12,594 bases of DNA from UBA1568 sp964488025 (lineage in GTDB: Bacteria; Patescibacteriota; Minisyncoccia; Moranbacterales; UBA1568), in the NCBI GenBank assembly GCA_964488025.1, contig CAZATJ010000022.1, forward strand, positions 1 through 12,594. Direction: 5' to 3'. Both the position numbers and the translations under genes were made by a program. Positions within the stretch are counted from its first letter, which is position 1, and every line of letters begins with the position of its first letter. Shown here one piece after another: positions 1 to 7,346 of the stretch. The notes under the pieces were generated by a model. The model made no database searches. It worked only from the letters and a program-made list of their open reading frames with translations, and was not told the DNA's origin.

Positions 1-71
1 GCGAGAGTAGTACAATGGTAGTACGCTAGCCTTCCAAGCTAGATACGCGGGTTCGATTCCCGTCTCTCGCT
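1..71 (+). tRNA. tRNA-Gly (anticodon TCC)
   Basis: A complete cloverleaf can be folded by hand. The acceptor strands 1-7 and 64-70 pair over 7 bp. The D arm is 10-13/21-24 with AATGGTA in the loop, the anticodon stem is 26-30/38-42, and the T arm is 47-51/59-63 with loop TTCGATT. The seven-base anticodon loop (31-37) reads CTTCCAA, which puts anticodon TCC at 33-35, so it reads GGA/GGG glycine codons. The discriminator base is T71. No 3' CCA is encoded, so it must be added after transcription. The gene touches the left edge, so its promoter is not visible. A rho-independent terminator follows directly. Its first 24 bases are identical to those of the second glycine tRNA at 7347. Confidence 0.96.
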
Positions 72-77
72 CTATAG

Positions 78-113
78 AACCAAAAGACCTCATTATAGGT
101 CTTTTGGTTTTTT
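78..113 (+). terminator. rho-independent terminator after tRNA-Gly(TCC)
   Basis: A perfect 13-bp inverted repeat (78-90 with 97-109) encloses a six-base loop CATTAT. It is followed by a run of T to 113 that overlaps the end of the stem. It sits 7 bases after the tRNA and should end that transcript. The stem is AT-rich but long. Confidence 0.88.
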
Positions 114-167
114 CAGGGCTGGGAGTCTTTTCCAAAACACTGTGTCTACTTGTGTCTCCACGCAGTG

Positions 168-173
168 TATAAT
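168..173 (+). promoter_or_regulatory. possible -10 box (TATAAT) before the 186 gene
   Basis: A perfect TATAAT lies 12 bases before the ATG at 186. No good -35 is seen at 17-bp spacing. If used, transcription would begin near 180, only a few bases before the start codon. An AAGGG at 174-178 would also be a well-placed Shine-Dalgarno, but it would be lost from such a short transcript. The two readings compete, and the box may be coincidental. Confidence 0.35.
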
Positions 174-185
174 AAGGGTACGCGT

Positions 186-1442
186 ATGATCCCATTCTAT
201 TACCAACAGAATCATCGAATTTTTCTTCGGAATCTCACCTGGCTTTTTTTCGGGGCGGGGGTTATTTTTGTGGTACTTTATTTTATCGTATTTCGTCAGG
301 CCGCTCCCGAAGAGGAAGTACCAGTGGTTCCTGAAGAGAATACCTCCACTTTGTCCGATTGGGTGGATGAGCAGCCAGTGATTGATGAAAACCTAGAGAA
401 GGATATCGTGGTAGATGAGAAAGAATATCCGGTTCTTCCGCCACCACCGCCACCATCGATGGCCAAGATGAAGACGAAAGGATGCGTGGCCGATGGCTTT
501 CTTTCCGGTTATGGCGGAGACAGCAACAGTTCCGTCGCTCTTATCAACCGTTCCCAGTGCTACTATCTCCACCGGGCGCTTGAAACATGGCTTGCGCCGC
601 CTAATTTCAAATTGGCGCGTAAAATCATGTCCGAAGTGACCAAACCGAACACGGTGTACGGTATGTTTATCGCCGAAGCTATCGATACCAACGCCAATTA
701 TTATTTTCCAGACGAAGCGCGTGATTTCGATTTTGATGCCATGTGCCGTACCGGCAGTAAGAACTACTGGGGTGAACATACCTGTAAACCGTCGCTCGAG
801 CGAGAAGAATACCGCAAGTATGTGAAATATATCACCACCGAGGCGATGAATATGGGTATTCAAAGTTTTCTTTTTGGACAGGTGTTTTATCAGGATAGCT
901 CTGATCGGAATTTGAGCTTCATGCCGGAAATCATCCGTGGTATGCGGGAACACGCCGAATATCTGGGCCTCAAAATCGTTATCGGAGCGCAGACGAACGA
1001 TATTGAGGAAGAATCATACTTGCGTCTGTTTGATTATATCGAAGGGGGAGTGGGACTACAGCATGATGGCAGTGTCGAGAGTGGAGCCTGTTTTTCTCGC
1101 TGGTGGAAACAGCCGGGAGATTGGTGTTGGGCGCTTCTCTGGCACTCGCAGTTTAGAGAGAAAGCGAACAACGTGTTCGTGCATTTCGATTGGAGTGGCA
1201 AACTTGGCGATGATATGAGCGTTTTCACCCGTATGAAGAAGGGCGAACGCACCACAACGCTCAAGCGCCTGCACGCCTATTTCACTTCACGGAAAGTAGG
1301 GTTTCTCATGCCGATGTTGGCGACTTTGCATAAGGACAACGGCGGATGTAGCGGTCCGAAGAAACGGTTTTATTCGGCGAGTCGCAAGTATACCTGTCAG
1401 GACGAAGACGTCATCAATGAGATTTTGAGTCAGGCTCGCTAG
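186..1442 (+). CDS. membrane-anchored, cysteine-rich exported protein of unknown function (possible TIM-barrel fold)
   Basis: This 418-residue protein is not recognised as a named family. Residues 13-37 form one hydrophobic membrane anchor, followed by an acidic, Pro/Glu-rich linker (about 40-90, ending in a run of six prolines) and a globular domain from about 98 to the end. That domain carries eight cysteines (100, 125, 187, 200, 302, 314, 388, 404), an even number spread along the chain, which suggests disulfides outside the membrane. Regularly spaced hydrophobic strands (VYGMFIAEAI, SFLFGQVF, LKIVIGAQT, NVFVHFDW, VGFLMPML) alternate with helical stretches, as in a beta/alpha barrel of the glycosidase type. 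This is inference; no catalytic pair is assigned. The ATG at 186 is preferred over an in-frame TTG at 150 because AAGGG precedes it by 7 bases. It follows the tRNA terminator, so it has its own promoter. Confidence 0.85.
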   Translation: MIPFYYQQNHRIFLRNLTWLFFGAGVIFVVLYFIVFRQAAPEEEVPVVPEENTSTLSDWVDEQPVIDENLEKDIVVDEKEYPVLPPPPPPSMAKMKTKGCVADGFLSGYGGDSNSSVALINRSQCYYLHRALETWLAPPNFKLARKIMSEVTKPNTVYGMFIAEAIDTNANYYFPDEARDFDFDAMCRTGSKNYWGEHTCKPSLEREEYRKYVKYITTEAMNMGIQSFLFGQVFYQDSSDRNLSFMPEIIRGMREHAEYLGLKIVIGAQTNDIEEESYLRLFDYIEGGVGLQHDGSVESGACFSRWWKQPGDWCWALLWHSQFREKANNVFVHFDWSGKLGDDMSVFTRMKKGERTTTLKRLHAYFTSRKVGFLMPMLATLHKDNGGCSGPKKRFYSASRKYTCQDEDVINEILSQAR

Positions 1443-1479
1443 CGTATTTTGCAAGGATGATGAAAGAGCAAAAGAAAAC

Positions 1480-1488
1480 TGCTATACT
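1480..1488 (+). promoter_or_regulatory. extended -10 promoter for the RNHCP gene
   Basis: TGCTATACT matches the extended -10 pattern TGnTATAAT with one mismatch. Transcription would start near 1495 and give a leader of about 16 bases before the ATG at 1511. It lies inside the longer possible reading frame (ATG 1457 or 1460), which is one reason to prefer the 1511 start. No clear -35 is seen. Confidence 0.42.
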
Positions 1489-1510
1489 GGAAGAGTATCG
1501 TATCGAGAAT

Positions 1511-1825
1511 ATGAACACGGGAAAAATATTTCAGAAAAGGAAAGAGGACTTCAATTGCGAGTACTGCGGTTTTTCCGTGATTGGCGACGGTTATACCAAT
1601 CATTGCCCGCGTTGCCTCTATAGCAAGCATGTTGATATTTTTCCGGGCGATCGTTTGGAACAGTGCGGTGGCATGATGGAACCGATTTCGTATGAAAAAG
1701 AGAATGGCAAGGAGAGTTTGGTTCAGCGCTGTGTCCGTTGTGGGAAATTACGAAAGAATAAAGTGCAAAAAAGAGACTCCTTTGAAAATCTTCTGCTTCT
1801 CGCCCGTAAGAAAGCGGTGAGCTGA
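1511..1825 (+). CDS. RNHCP domain-containing zinc-ribbon protein
   Basis: This 104-residue protein matches the RNHCP family (PF12647), a small family of unknown function. The core signature is TNHCPRCLYSKHVD (residues 29-42), followed by PGDR (45-48) and QCGGMM. The family name-giving Arg is Thr here. Paired cysteines at 16/19, 32/35 and 74/77 look like zinc-ribbon knuckles, with another at C52, so metal binding is likely. The tail is basic. I chose ATG 1511 because the domain begins soon after it and an extended -10 lies just upstream. ATG 1457 or 1460 would add up to 18 charged residues, but AAGG lies only 0-3 bases before them, too close for normal initiation. It ends with TGA 27 bases before the P-type ATPase and may be cotranscribed with it. 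Confidence 0.85.
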   Translation: MNTGKIFQKRKEDFNCEYCGFSVIGDGYTNHCPRCLYSKHVDIFPGDRLEQCGGMMEPISYEKENGKESLVQRCVRCGKLRKNKVQKRDSFENLLLLARKKAVS

Positions 1826-1852
1826 GGAAAAATCGCTAAAACAAAGATACAA

Positions 1853-4387
1853 ATGGTGTGGAAGCATTTCGCAGCTGAAGACGGAGAAGATGCCCTCGTG
1901 GAGCTTGAAAGCTCATACGATGGTTTGGTGTCTGCCGAAGCAAGAAAACGATTGGTAGAAAACCAGGAGAATCGGATCACATCGAATTCTTCGGCACTCC
2001 TCAAAACACTGAAACTCCGTCTTGCTTCATCGTTTCTCTATCTGCTTCTCGCTGCCTCAGCTCTGTCGTTTTTTTTGGGTGACTTCATCGAAGGGAGTCT
2101 TATCTTGGTTTTCGTTATAATCAATATCGGTCTTGAAACCTACCAGGAGTATCATTCGGCGAAGGCGCTGAGTCTCCTGAAGCGGTATCTCGTCGTGCAC
2201 ACAAGGGTCAGACGCGATGGAAAAGTGATGAAGACGGAAAGCAACAAGGTGGTGCTGGGCGATATCATTCTCGTGGAGGCTGGTGATCGGTTACCGGCTG
2301 ACATCCGAATCCTCCATTCCAACGGACTGGAACTCGATGAGAGTATCCTAACAGGAGAATCTGTTTCAGTCGGGAAAACACCAGACCTGCTCCGGGTTCC
2401 TCCGGTGGAAATGCATGAAGCGAGCAATGTCGGCTTCGCGGGAACAGTCGTGACCGGCGGGTGGGGTGAGGGAGTCGTGTTCGCAGTCGGCAAGGAGACA
2501 GCCTTCGGTGATATCGCCACCCTGACTGAGGAGACGGAAAAAGAAACAGTTTTCGAAAAAGGAATCCGCCAGTTCAGTCGTTTTATTCTAAAGCTCGTCT
2601 TGTTTACGCTGACCATCATTTATATTGCCAATATCTTTATCCGGGGAGGTGAAACGAGCAGCATCGAGCTTTTGATTTTCTCTCTCGCTTTGGCAGTTTC
2701 GGTGGTTCCGGAGGCACTTCCGGTGATTCTGACGGTAGCCCTTTCGCGAGGATCACTTCGTCTGGCACAGAAGAAGGTGGTAGTGAAACGGTTGTCCGCT
2801 ATCGAAGATTTAGGCAGCATTGAGGTACTCTGTTGCGATAAGACCGGGACATTGACGGAAAACCTCCTCTCTGTTACTGGGGTGTATGCTCCCGATAAAC
2901 GAGCCTGTCTCAAGCTTGCCTTTGCTTGTTGTTTGGTATCACCGGACGATCGGGGGAAACTGCACGATCCTTTCGACTTGGCACTCTGGCAGAATCTGAG
3001 CGCCGCCGAGCGGAAAGAGGTACAACAGGGGAAGCGTCTCGATGCCATCCCATTCGATCCGGAGCGCCGGCGCAATAGTATTCTCTTTAAGACGCGGGAA
3101 GGAAAGGAAGTTATCGTGCGAGGTGCTCCTGAAGAAATTCTTCATCGTTCCAAGGGTATTGATGTCTATACCATCAAGCGTCTCATGCAATGGGTAGCTG
3201 AGGCAGGGAAGAGAGGGGAGCGCGTGCTGGCTGTCGGGATCAAACCGTTTCCTCATAACAAGAGATATACGCTGTACGAGGAGCAGGGGCTTCATTTTGT
3301 TGGGCTGATTTCTTTTTCCGATGGATTGAAGGCGACGGCGAGTGAGACTATCGCCAAAGCTCGAGCGCTCAATATCGCCGTAAAGATTATTTCTGGGGAC
3401 AGCAGAGAAGTGGCTGGCGCAGTAGGTTATGCCGTAGGACTTTTGAAACATCCTGAAGATGTCGTGACTGGGAGAGAGCTCGATGAGATGAGTGAATCAT
3501 TGAGACGGGAAGCGATTCTCGGTGGGGCGGTATTCGCCCGGGTTTCACCGCGCCAGAAATATGCCATTATTGGGACGCTTCAGGAAAAGTACGAAGTGGG
3601 ATTTTTGGGCGAGGGAATTAATGATGCTTCGGCCCTAAAGCTCGCCAACGTGGCTATTGTCGTCGAGAGTGCCTCGGATATCGCCCGGGAAGCGTCTGAT
3701 GTGGTATTGCTCGAGAAGAGCCTGGATACGGTGATAGACGGTATCCGCGAAGGACGGACCATTTTCGCTAATATCCTGAAATATCTCCGTATCACGCTGA
3801 CATCAAATTTCGGAAATTTTTATTCGGTGGCACTTGCCTCGTTGTTTCTCCCATTCCTTCCGCTCCTCCCTATCCAGATTCTGCTCCTTAACTTACTTTC
3901 GGATTTCCCTATGATTGCTATCGCTACTGATACGGTTGATGCCGAGGAATTGGAAAGGCCGAAGAACTATCAAGTTCACAGCGTGGTGCTTATGGCGACT
4001 CTGCTCGGCGTGGTCAGCTCGGTGTTTGATTTCATTCTTTTCGGAGCCCTCTTTCGGGTTTCTCCGGAAACGCTTCAGACGGCTTGGTTCCTGCTCAGTC
4101 TTCTGACGGAAGTAATCCTCATATTCTCCCTTCGTACCAGATTCACTTTTTTCCGCGCCAAGCGGGCTTCGGGTGTGTTAACCATTTTGGCCTTTGCCGT
4201 TCTGGCTTTTTCATTCATTCTTCCTTTTATTCCTTTTATGACTCAGGCACTTCACTTTGTCAGACCGACACCGGAACTCCTCCTCTTTATCGGAGTGCTG
4301 GCGCTGGGCTACTTCTTTGCTACGGAAGCGGTCAAGAATTTCTATTATCGTCATATCCATGATGGGTATGAGAAAAAGACCGCCTGA
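1853..4387 (+). CDS. MgtA-like P-type cation-transporting ATPase
   Basis: This 844-residue P-type ATPase pumps a cation across the membrane using a phospho-aspartate intermediate. Visible motifs are TGES at 167-170 (dephosphorylation loop), PEALP at 286-290 in M4, the phosphorylation site DKTGT with D329, RGAPE near 423 (nucleotide domain), SGD at 514-516 and GEGIND at 586-591. Ten membrane spans fit: M1-M2 near 58-100, M3-M4 near 243-302, and six after about 645. The stretch after GEGIND, including LLEKSL and TSNFGN, closely recalls bacterial MgtA (P3B type), so Mg2+ is the most likely substrate, though Ca2+-type relatives cannot be excluded. Oddities: the usual GDGxNDxP is GEGINDAS and the usual DPPR/DPPK is replaced around SFSDGLK. 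No Shine-Dalgarno is apparent. It follows the RNHCP gene by 27 bases and ends just before a bidirectional terminator. Confidence 0.93.
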   Translation: MVWKHFAAEDGEDALVELESSYDGLVSAEARKRLVENQENRITSNSSALLKTLKLRLASSFLYLLLAASALSFFLGDFIEGSLILVFVIINIGLETYQEYHSAKALSLLKRYLVVHTRVRRDGKVMKTESNKVVLGDIILVEAGDRLPADIRILHSNGLELDESILTGESVSVGKTPDLLRVPPVEMHEASNVGFAGTVVTGGWGEGVVFAVGKETAFGDIATLTEETEKETVFEKGIRQFSRFILKLVLFTLTIIYIANIFIRGGETSSIELLIFSLALAVSVVPEALPVILTVALSRGSLRLAQKKVVVKRLSAIEDLGSIEVLCCDKTGTLTENLLSVTGVYAPDKRACLKLAFACCLVSPDDRGKLHDPFDLALWQNLSAAERKEVQQGKRLDAIPFDPERRRNSILFKTREGKEVIVRGAPEEILHRSKGIDVYTIKRLMQWVAEAGKRGERVLAVGIKPFPHNKRYTLYEEQGLHFVGLISFSDGLKATASETIAKARALNIAVKIISGDSREVAGAVGYAVGLLKHPEDVVTGRELDEMSESLRREAILGGAVFARVSPRQKYAIIGTLQEKYEVGFLGEGINDASALKLANVAIVVESASDIAREASDVVLLEKSLDTVIDGIREGRTIFANILKYLRITLTSNFGNFYSVALASLFLPFLPLLPIQILLLNLLSDFPMIAIATDTVDAEELERPKNYQVHSVVLMATLLGVVSSVFDFILFGALFRVSPETLQTAWFLLSLLTEVILIFSLRTRFTFFRAKRASGVLTILAFAVLAFSFILPFIPFMTQALHFVRPTPELLLFIGVLALGYFFATEAVKNFYYRHIHDGYEKKTA

Positions 4388-4415
4388 TTTTTTCGTGAAA
4401 CTTTTTTGAAAACAA

Positions 4416-4448
4416 AAAATCCGGACTTGCCGTCCGGATTTTCTTTTT
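4416..4448. terminator. bidirectional terminator between convergent ATPase and thrS
   Basis: An 11-bp perfect stem (4416-4426 with 4432-4442) has a five-base loop. It is flanked by T-rich sequence on the plus strand (to about 4448) and A-rich sequence on its left, which becomes a T run for minus-strand transcripts. It lies 28 bases after the ATPase stop and 8 bases beyond the thrS stop, so it can serve both. Confidence 0.9.
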
Positions 4449-4456
4449 GCCTACTG

Positions 4457-5710
4457 TTACTTCTTTTCGGTAATTTCCTGAGAGATGAATTCGAGCGCCT
4501 CGGGAAGAGTTTTACTTCCGAGTGAACCTTCTCCTCGTTTCTCGAGAGAGACAGTTTCTTCGGCGATTTCCTTGTCACCGACCACCATGAGGTAGGGGAT
4601 TTTTTCGAGTTTGGCATTGCGGATGCGCTTGCCGAGGGATTCGTTCGTGGCATCGACTTCTACGCGGATATCATGAGAACGGAGCTGTCCCGCGATTGTT
4701 TCGGCATAGGCATGATGGTTTTCCCCGATAGGCAGCACCTTGATCTGTACCGGAGCGAGCCAGACCGGAAAGGCACCGGCGTAGTGTTCGATGAGTACGC
4801 TCATGAAGCGTTCGATGGAGCCCATGATAGCGCAGTGAATCATGACGATACGTTCTTTCTCTCCTTTTTCATTTATGCATACCAGATCGAAACGTTCAGG
4901 AAGATTGAGATCGAGTTGTATGGTCGCCACCTGCCATTCGCGGCCGAGGGAGTCTGTGGCCATGAAGTCGATCTTCGGACCATAGAGAGCCGCTTCGCCC
5001 AAGCCATCGAGGTACTCTACCTTTTCCTTTTTGAGGATAGCTTCGATCTGATCCTCAGCATCTTTCCAGACCTCTTTCGTTCCGAGATATTTCTCGAAAT
5101 GTTCCGGATCATGCCTGGAAAAACGTACTTGCAGCGTTGTGAATCCGAACGTTTTGTAGAAGACACGGATTATGTCCCATATCTTGAGCATTTCACTCTC
5201 AATCTGATCTTTCCGGCAAAAAACATGAGCATCATCCTGGGTCAGAGAACGGACACGCGCCAGACCGTTCAATTCCCCGGACTGTTCATCGCGATAGCAC
5301 ATGGTCGTATTGGCATAACGCTGAGGGAGTTCGCGATAGCTCCAGGGTTTACGAGCGTAAATCTGAGTATGGTGTGGGCAGTTCATGGGTTTCATGGCGA
5401 ATTCATACCCTTCTCGCGTCGTGATACGAAAGAGTTCGTCTTTGAATTTGTCCCAGTGGCCGCTTTTTTCGTACAGGTCTTTTTTCGTGATGTGAGGGAT
5501 CTCGACGCGCTCAAAACCGTGATTTTTCCGAAGTTGCCATACATAGTCATCAAGGAGATTCCGTATCAGCGTACCGCGCGGTGTCCAGAGGGGGAGGCCA
5601 GAGCCGACGAGATCGGAAAAAGTGAACAAATCGAGCTCTTTTCCGAGACGGCGGTGGTCATTTTGGGCAAGCGCTTCAGGTTCTTCGGGATTGTTTACTT
5701 CTGGGGCCAT
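4457..5710 (-). CDS. thrS: threonyl-tRNA synthetase, short form without TGS and editing domains
   Basis: This class II synthetase charges tRNA-Thr with threonine in the cytoplasm. The 417 residues align with the E. coli enzyme from about its residue 240 onward. They contain KPMNCPHH with zinc ligand C111, motif 2 YRDEQSGELNGLARVR (from 139), QDDAH with zinc ligand H162, VMIHCA with zinc ligand H292, motif 3 GSIER (297-301), then an anticodon-binding domain beginning at WLAPVQIKVLPIG (about 317 to the end). The roughly 225-residue N-terminal part (TGS and the editing domain that removes Ser from tRNA-Thr) is absent. The ATG follows the DUF4012 stop by only 18 bases, leaving no room for it. No Shine-Dalgarno is seen. 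It is cotranscribed with the DUF4012 gene upstream. Confidence 0.96.
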   Translation of the reverse strand: MAPEVNNPEEPEALAQNDHRRLGKELDLFTFSDLVGSGLPLWTPRGTLIRNLLDDYVWQLRKNHGFERVEIPHITKKDLYEKSGHWDKFKDELFRITTREGYEFAMKPMNCPHHTQIYARKPWSYRELPQRYANTTMCYRDEQSGELNGLARVRSLTQDDAHVFCRKDQIESEMLKIWDIIRVFYKTFGFTTLQVRFSRHDPEHFEKYLGTKEVWKDAEDQIEAILKKEKVEYLDGLGEAALYGPKIDFMATDSLGREWQVATIQLDLNLPERFDLVCINEKGEKERIVMIHCAIMGSIERFMSVLIEHYAGAFPVWLAPVQIKVLPIGENHHAYAETIAGQLRSHDIRVEVDATNESLGKRIRNAKLEKIPYLMVVGDKEIAEETVSLEKRGEGSLGSKTLPEALEFISQEITEKK

Positions 5711-5728
5711 AGGAGTAGGGTAAGTGGA

Positions 5729-7141
5729 TTATTTCTTCTCTTCTACCTGTTGGATAGAGAGATTGAGATCTTTTTTGAGTTCTGTGGATTGGTCATAGGT
5801 CTTGCCATCTTTCATTTTAACATGGATGGTGACCGGGATAGTGCCGACGCCGGATTGCTTTTGGATGAGGAGACGATAGTTTTCAGCGGTGATAGTCGGA
5901 GGGAGTTCGTACTTGAGGGTGGTAGCGACATCGCTCTGGCCAATTTCGACATCGACGAAACCGCCGAAGTAGGTTTTATTGAATTCTTCACGAGTAATGA
6001 CGGCGTTGATCCACTTGCGCTCGAGGAAGACGGATCCTTTGGGCACGAGGGCCCGGAGGTAGGTGTGATAATCACTGGTCCGCCAGTCACCGTAGGGAGC
6101 AGTGTTGCTGTAGGTATAGATGAGGGTCCCGGTTGGCTTTTCCCCAGTGAAATCGACCGTGTAGTCGAGTTTGCGCCGGATGAAGTAGTCGGTTTTGAGG
6201 GCTCCCATGTTGGCATCGACGAGCATCAGGTAGTCACCGGTCCAATCCTCGGTGACGGAACCATCCCAGTGTACACTCTCGACGAGGGCCTGGAGTTTTT
6301 CATCAGGGAAGTAGAGCATGATATCACGGTTACGCAGTTCGTTTTGAGCAAACTCAGCGAGCTTGGGAATATTGCCCACTGTGGCAACACGCTTCATGAT
6401 TTCAGCAGCCAGTTTTTTCATGATGGCTTTGCGGTTTTGCTTGAGTTCAGCCGGGACATCTTCACCGAGATAGGCCCGCTCGACACGTTCTTCGAGTTTG
6501 TAGGCGCCATTGTCACTGGTGTAGACATTGGAATCACCAGGAATTTGGATGGGTCCAGTAATAGCCAGGATATTGTTAAAGACATGGGAATTGACGGCGA
6601 TGACCCCATCGAATTTTTCTCGTCCTCCCGAGAGACGGTAGAAGTACTGGGCTTTTTCAGCATTGGTCGGGAAGTCAGGGGAAAAGTTGGAGTCACGGAA
6701 TTTCCATTTTTTCAACTGCATCTTGCGGAGGAACGGATAGGGGGGAGTAATTTTGGCAACAATACGCTGATCAAGGAGGTTAGCGTCTTCGACAAAAGTC
6801 GAAACCACCTCGCCATTTTTGGTTTTGATAATAGCGTACTGGCCCAAGAATCCGCCTCCCGGACGCAGTTCATCAGCATTTTGTAAGAGGATGAGAAAAA
6901 CACGCGTTCGGTCGTCTTTTTGGGTGAATTCAGCGACGAGTTGGTTGACCACCTCGATTTCTTTCTTGGTGTCAGGAGCCAAGGGAAGAAGCTTGGAGAC
7001 TTTTTGGAAGAGATTGAACGTTCCGGCGGCGAATTCCGCTTTGTGTTCTTTGGCATAGAAGAAGGTATATCCTCCTCCGATGACGATCGCAAGAAATATG
7101 ACAAGAGCGGCGATGCGCCCCGAGGTGAAAAAAACAGGCAT
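5729..7141 (-). CDS. DUF4012 membrane-anchored protein
   Basis: This 470-residue protein has an N-terminal membrane segment (about 10-30), so most of it lies outside the membrane. The DUF4012 (PF13196) signature is clear: QNADELRPGGGFLGQY at 87-102, then KTKNGEV, a WKFRDSNFSPDFP stretch near 146-158, and FDGVIAVNSHVFNNILAITG (177-196). The family is common in Patescibacteria and Actinobacteria, and its function is not established. Its position upstream of thrS with an 18-base gap points to one operon, but a functional link to tRNA charging is not evident. The start at 7141 places the hydrophobic segment right at the N-terminus. The predicted leader is U-rich, about 24 bases long, and has no Shine-Dalgarno. 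Confidence 0.93.
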   Translation of the reverse strand: MPVFFTSGRIAALVIFLAIVIGGGYTFFYAKEHKAEFAAGTFNLFQKVSKLLPLAPDTKKEIEVVNQLVAEFTQKDDRTRVFLILLQNADELRPGGGFLGQYAIIKTKNGEVVSTFVEDANLLDQRIVAKITPPYPFLRKMQLKKWKFRDSNFSPDFPTNAEKAQYFYRLSGGREKFDGVIAVNSHVFNNILAITGPIQIPGDSNVYTSDNGAYKLEERVERAYLGEDVPAELKQNRKAIMKKLAAEIMKRVATVGNIPKLAEFAQNELRNRDIMLYFPDEKLQALVESVHWDGSVTEDWTGDYLMLVDANMGALKTDYFIRRKLDYTVDFTGEKPTGTLIYTYSNTAPYGDWRTSDYHTYLRALVPKGSVFLERKWINAVITREEFNKTYFGGFVDVEIGQSDVATTLKYELPPTITAENYRLLIQKQSGVGTIPVTIHVKMKDGKTYDQSTELKKDLNLSIQQVEEKK

Positions 7142-7171
7142 GAGAGAGAAAAAATAAAATTAGACCACGTC

Positions 7172-7180
7172 AGTATACCA
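7172..7180 (-). promoter_or_regulatory. extended -10 promoter for the DUF4012-thrS operon
   Basis: Read on the minus strand, this is TGGTATACT, an extended -10 (TGn plus TATACT) 30 bases before the ATG at 7141. Transcription would start near 7165. The -35 region (about 7195-7200) is weak. It is back to back with the tRNA promoter at 7202-7230. Confidence 0.5.
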
Positions 7181-7201
7181 GAAAACGGGGCTTTGCACAC
7201 G

Positions 7202-7230
7202 TTGTTTTCGATTGAGAAATACGCTACAAT
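7202..7230 (+). promoter_or_regulatory. promoter for tRNA-Gly(CCC)
   Basis: TTGTTT at 7202-7207 and TACAAT at 7225-7230 are separated by exactly 17 bases, the optimum for sigma-70 type promoters. The tRNA begins about 110 bases after the predicted start near 7237, so the primary transcript would carry a long structured leader that must be removed, for example by RNase P. Confidence 0.55.
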
Positions 7231-7267
7231 GGCTCTGTTTGGAAGGAAAGTGGGATTAGTATAGTGG

Positions 7268-7298
7268 CCCGCCTCGACTCGCGTCGACGCGAGGCGGG
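7268..7298. repeat. GC-rich nested palindrome
   Basis: CCCGCCTCG at 7268-7276 pairs with CGAGGCGGG at 7290-7298. Nested inside is a 16-base perfect palindrome at 7278-7293 (CTCGCG, TCGA, CGCGAG), so two alternative folds share the right arm. It lies in the leader of tRNA-Gly(CCC). No T run follows, so it is not a typical terminator. It may be a dispersed intergenic palindrome. Confidence 0.7.
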
Positions 7299-7310
7299 TA
7301 ATACATGACC

Positions 7311-7323
7311 CCGCCAGAGGCGG
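7311..7323. repeat. short palindrome CCGCC-AGA-GGCGG
   Basis: A perfect 5-bp hairpin with a three-base loop lies 12 bases after the larger palindrome and 23 bases before the tRNA. It shares the CCGCC/GGCGG arms with the neighbouring palindrome and with the terminator at 11507. This suggests one family of short intergenic palindromes. Confidence 0.55.
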
Positions 7324-7346
7324 ACAGGCTTCTCAAGAGATTATCA

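Noticed and set aside
150..185. TTG start at 150 for the first protein gene
   Set aside because: The ATG at 186 has AAGGG seven bases upstream and gives a normal basic N-terminus before the membrane anchor. The upstream 12 codons overlap a TATAAT box.
4673..6886. A 737-codon open frame on the plus strand, antisense to both thrS and the DUF4012 gene
   Set aside because: It lies in exact codon register with the two minus-strand genes, so a stop would need TTA, CTA or TCA in them. These codons are rare in these genes. The translation shows no domain, while the minus-strand frames are clear known families. It is a codon-usage shadow.
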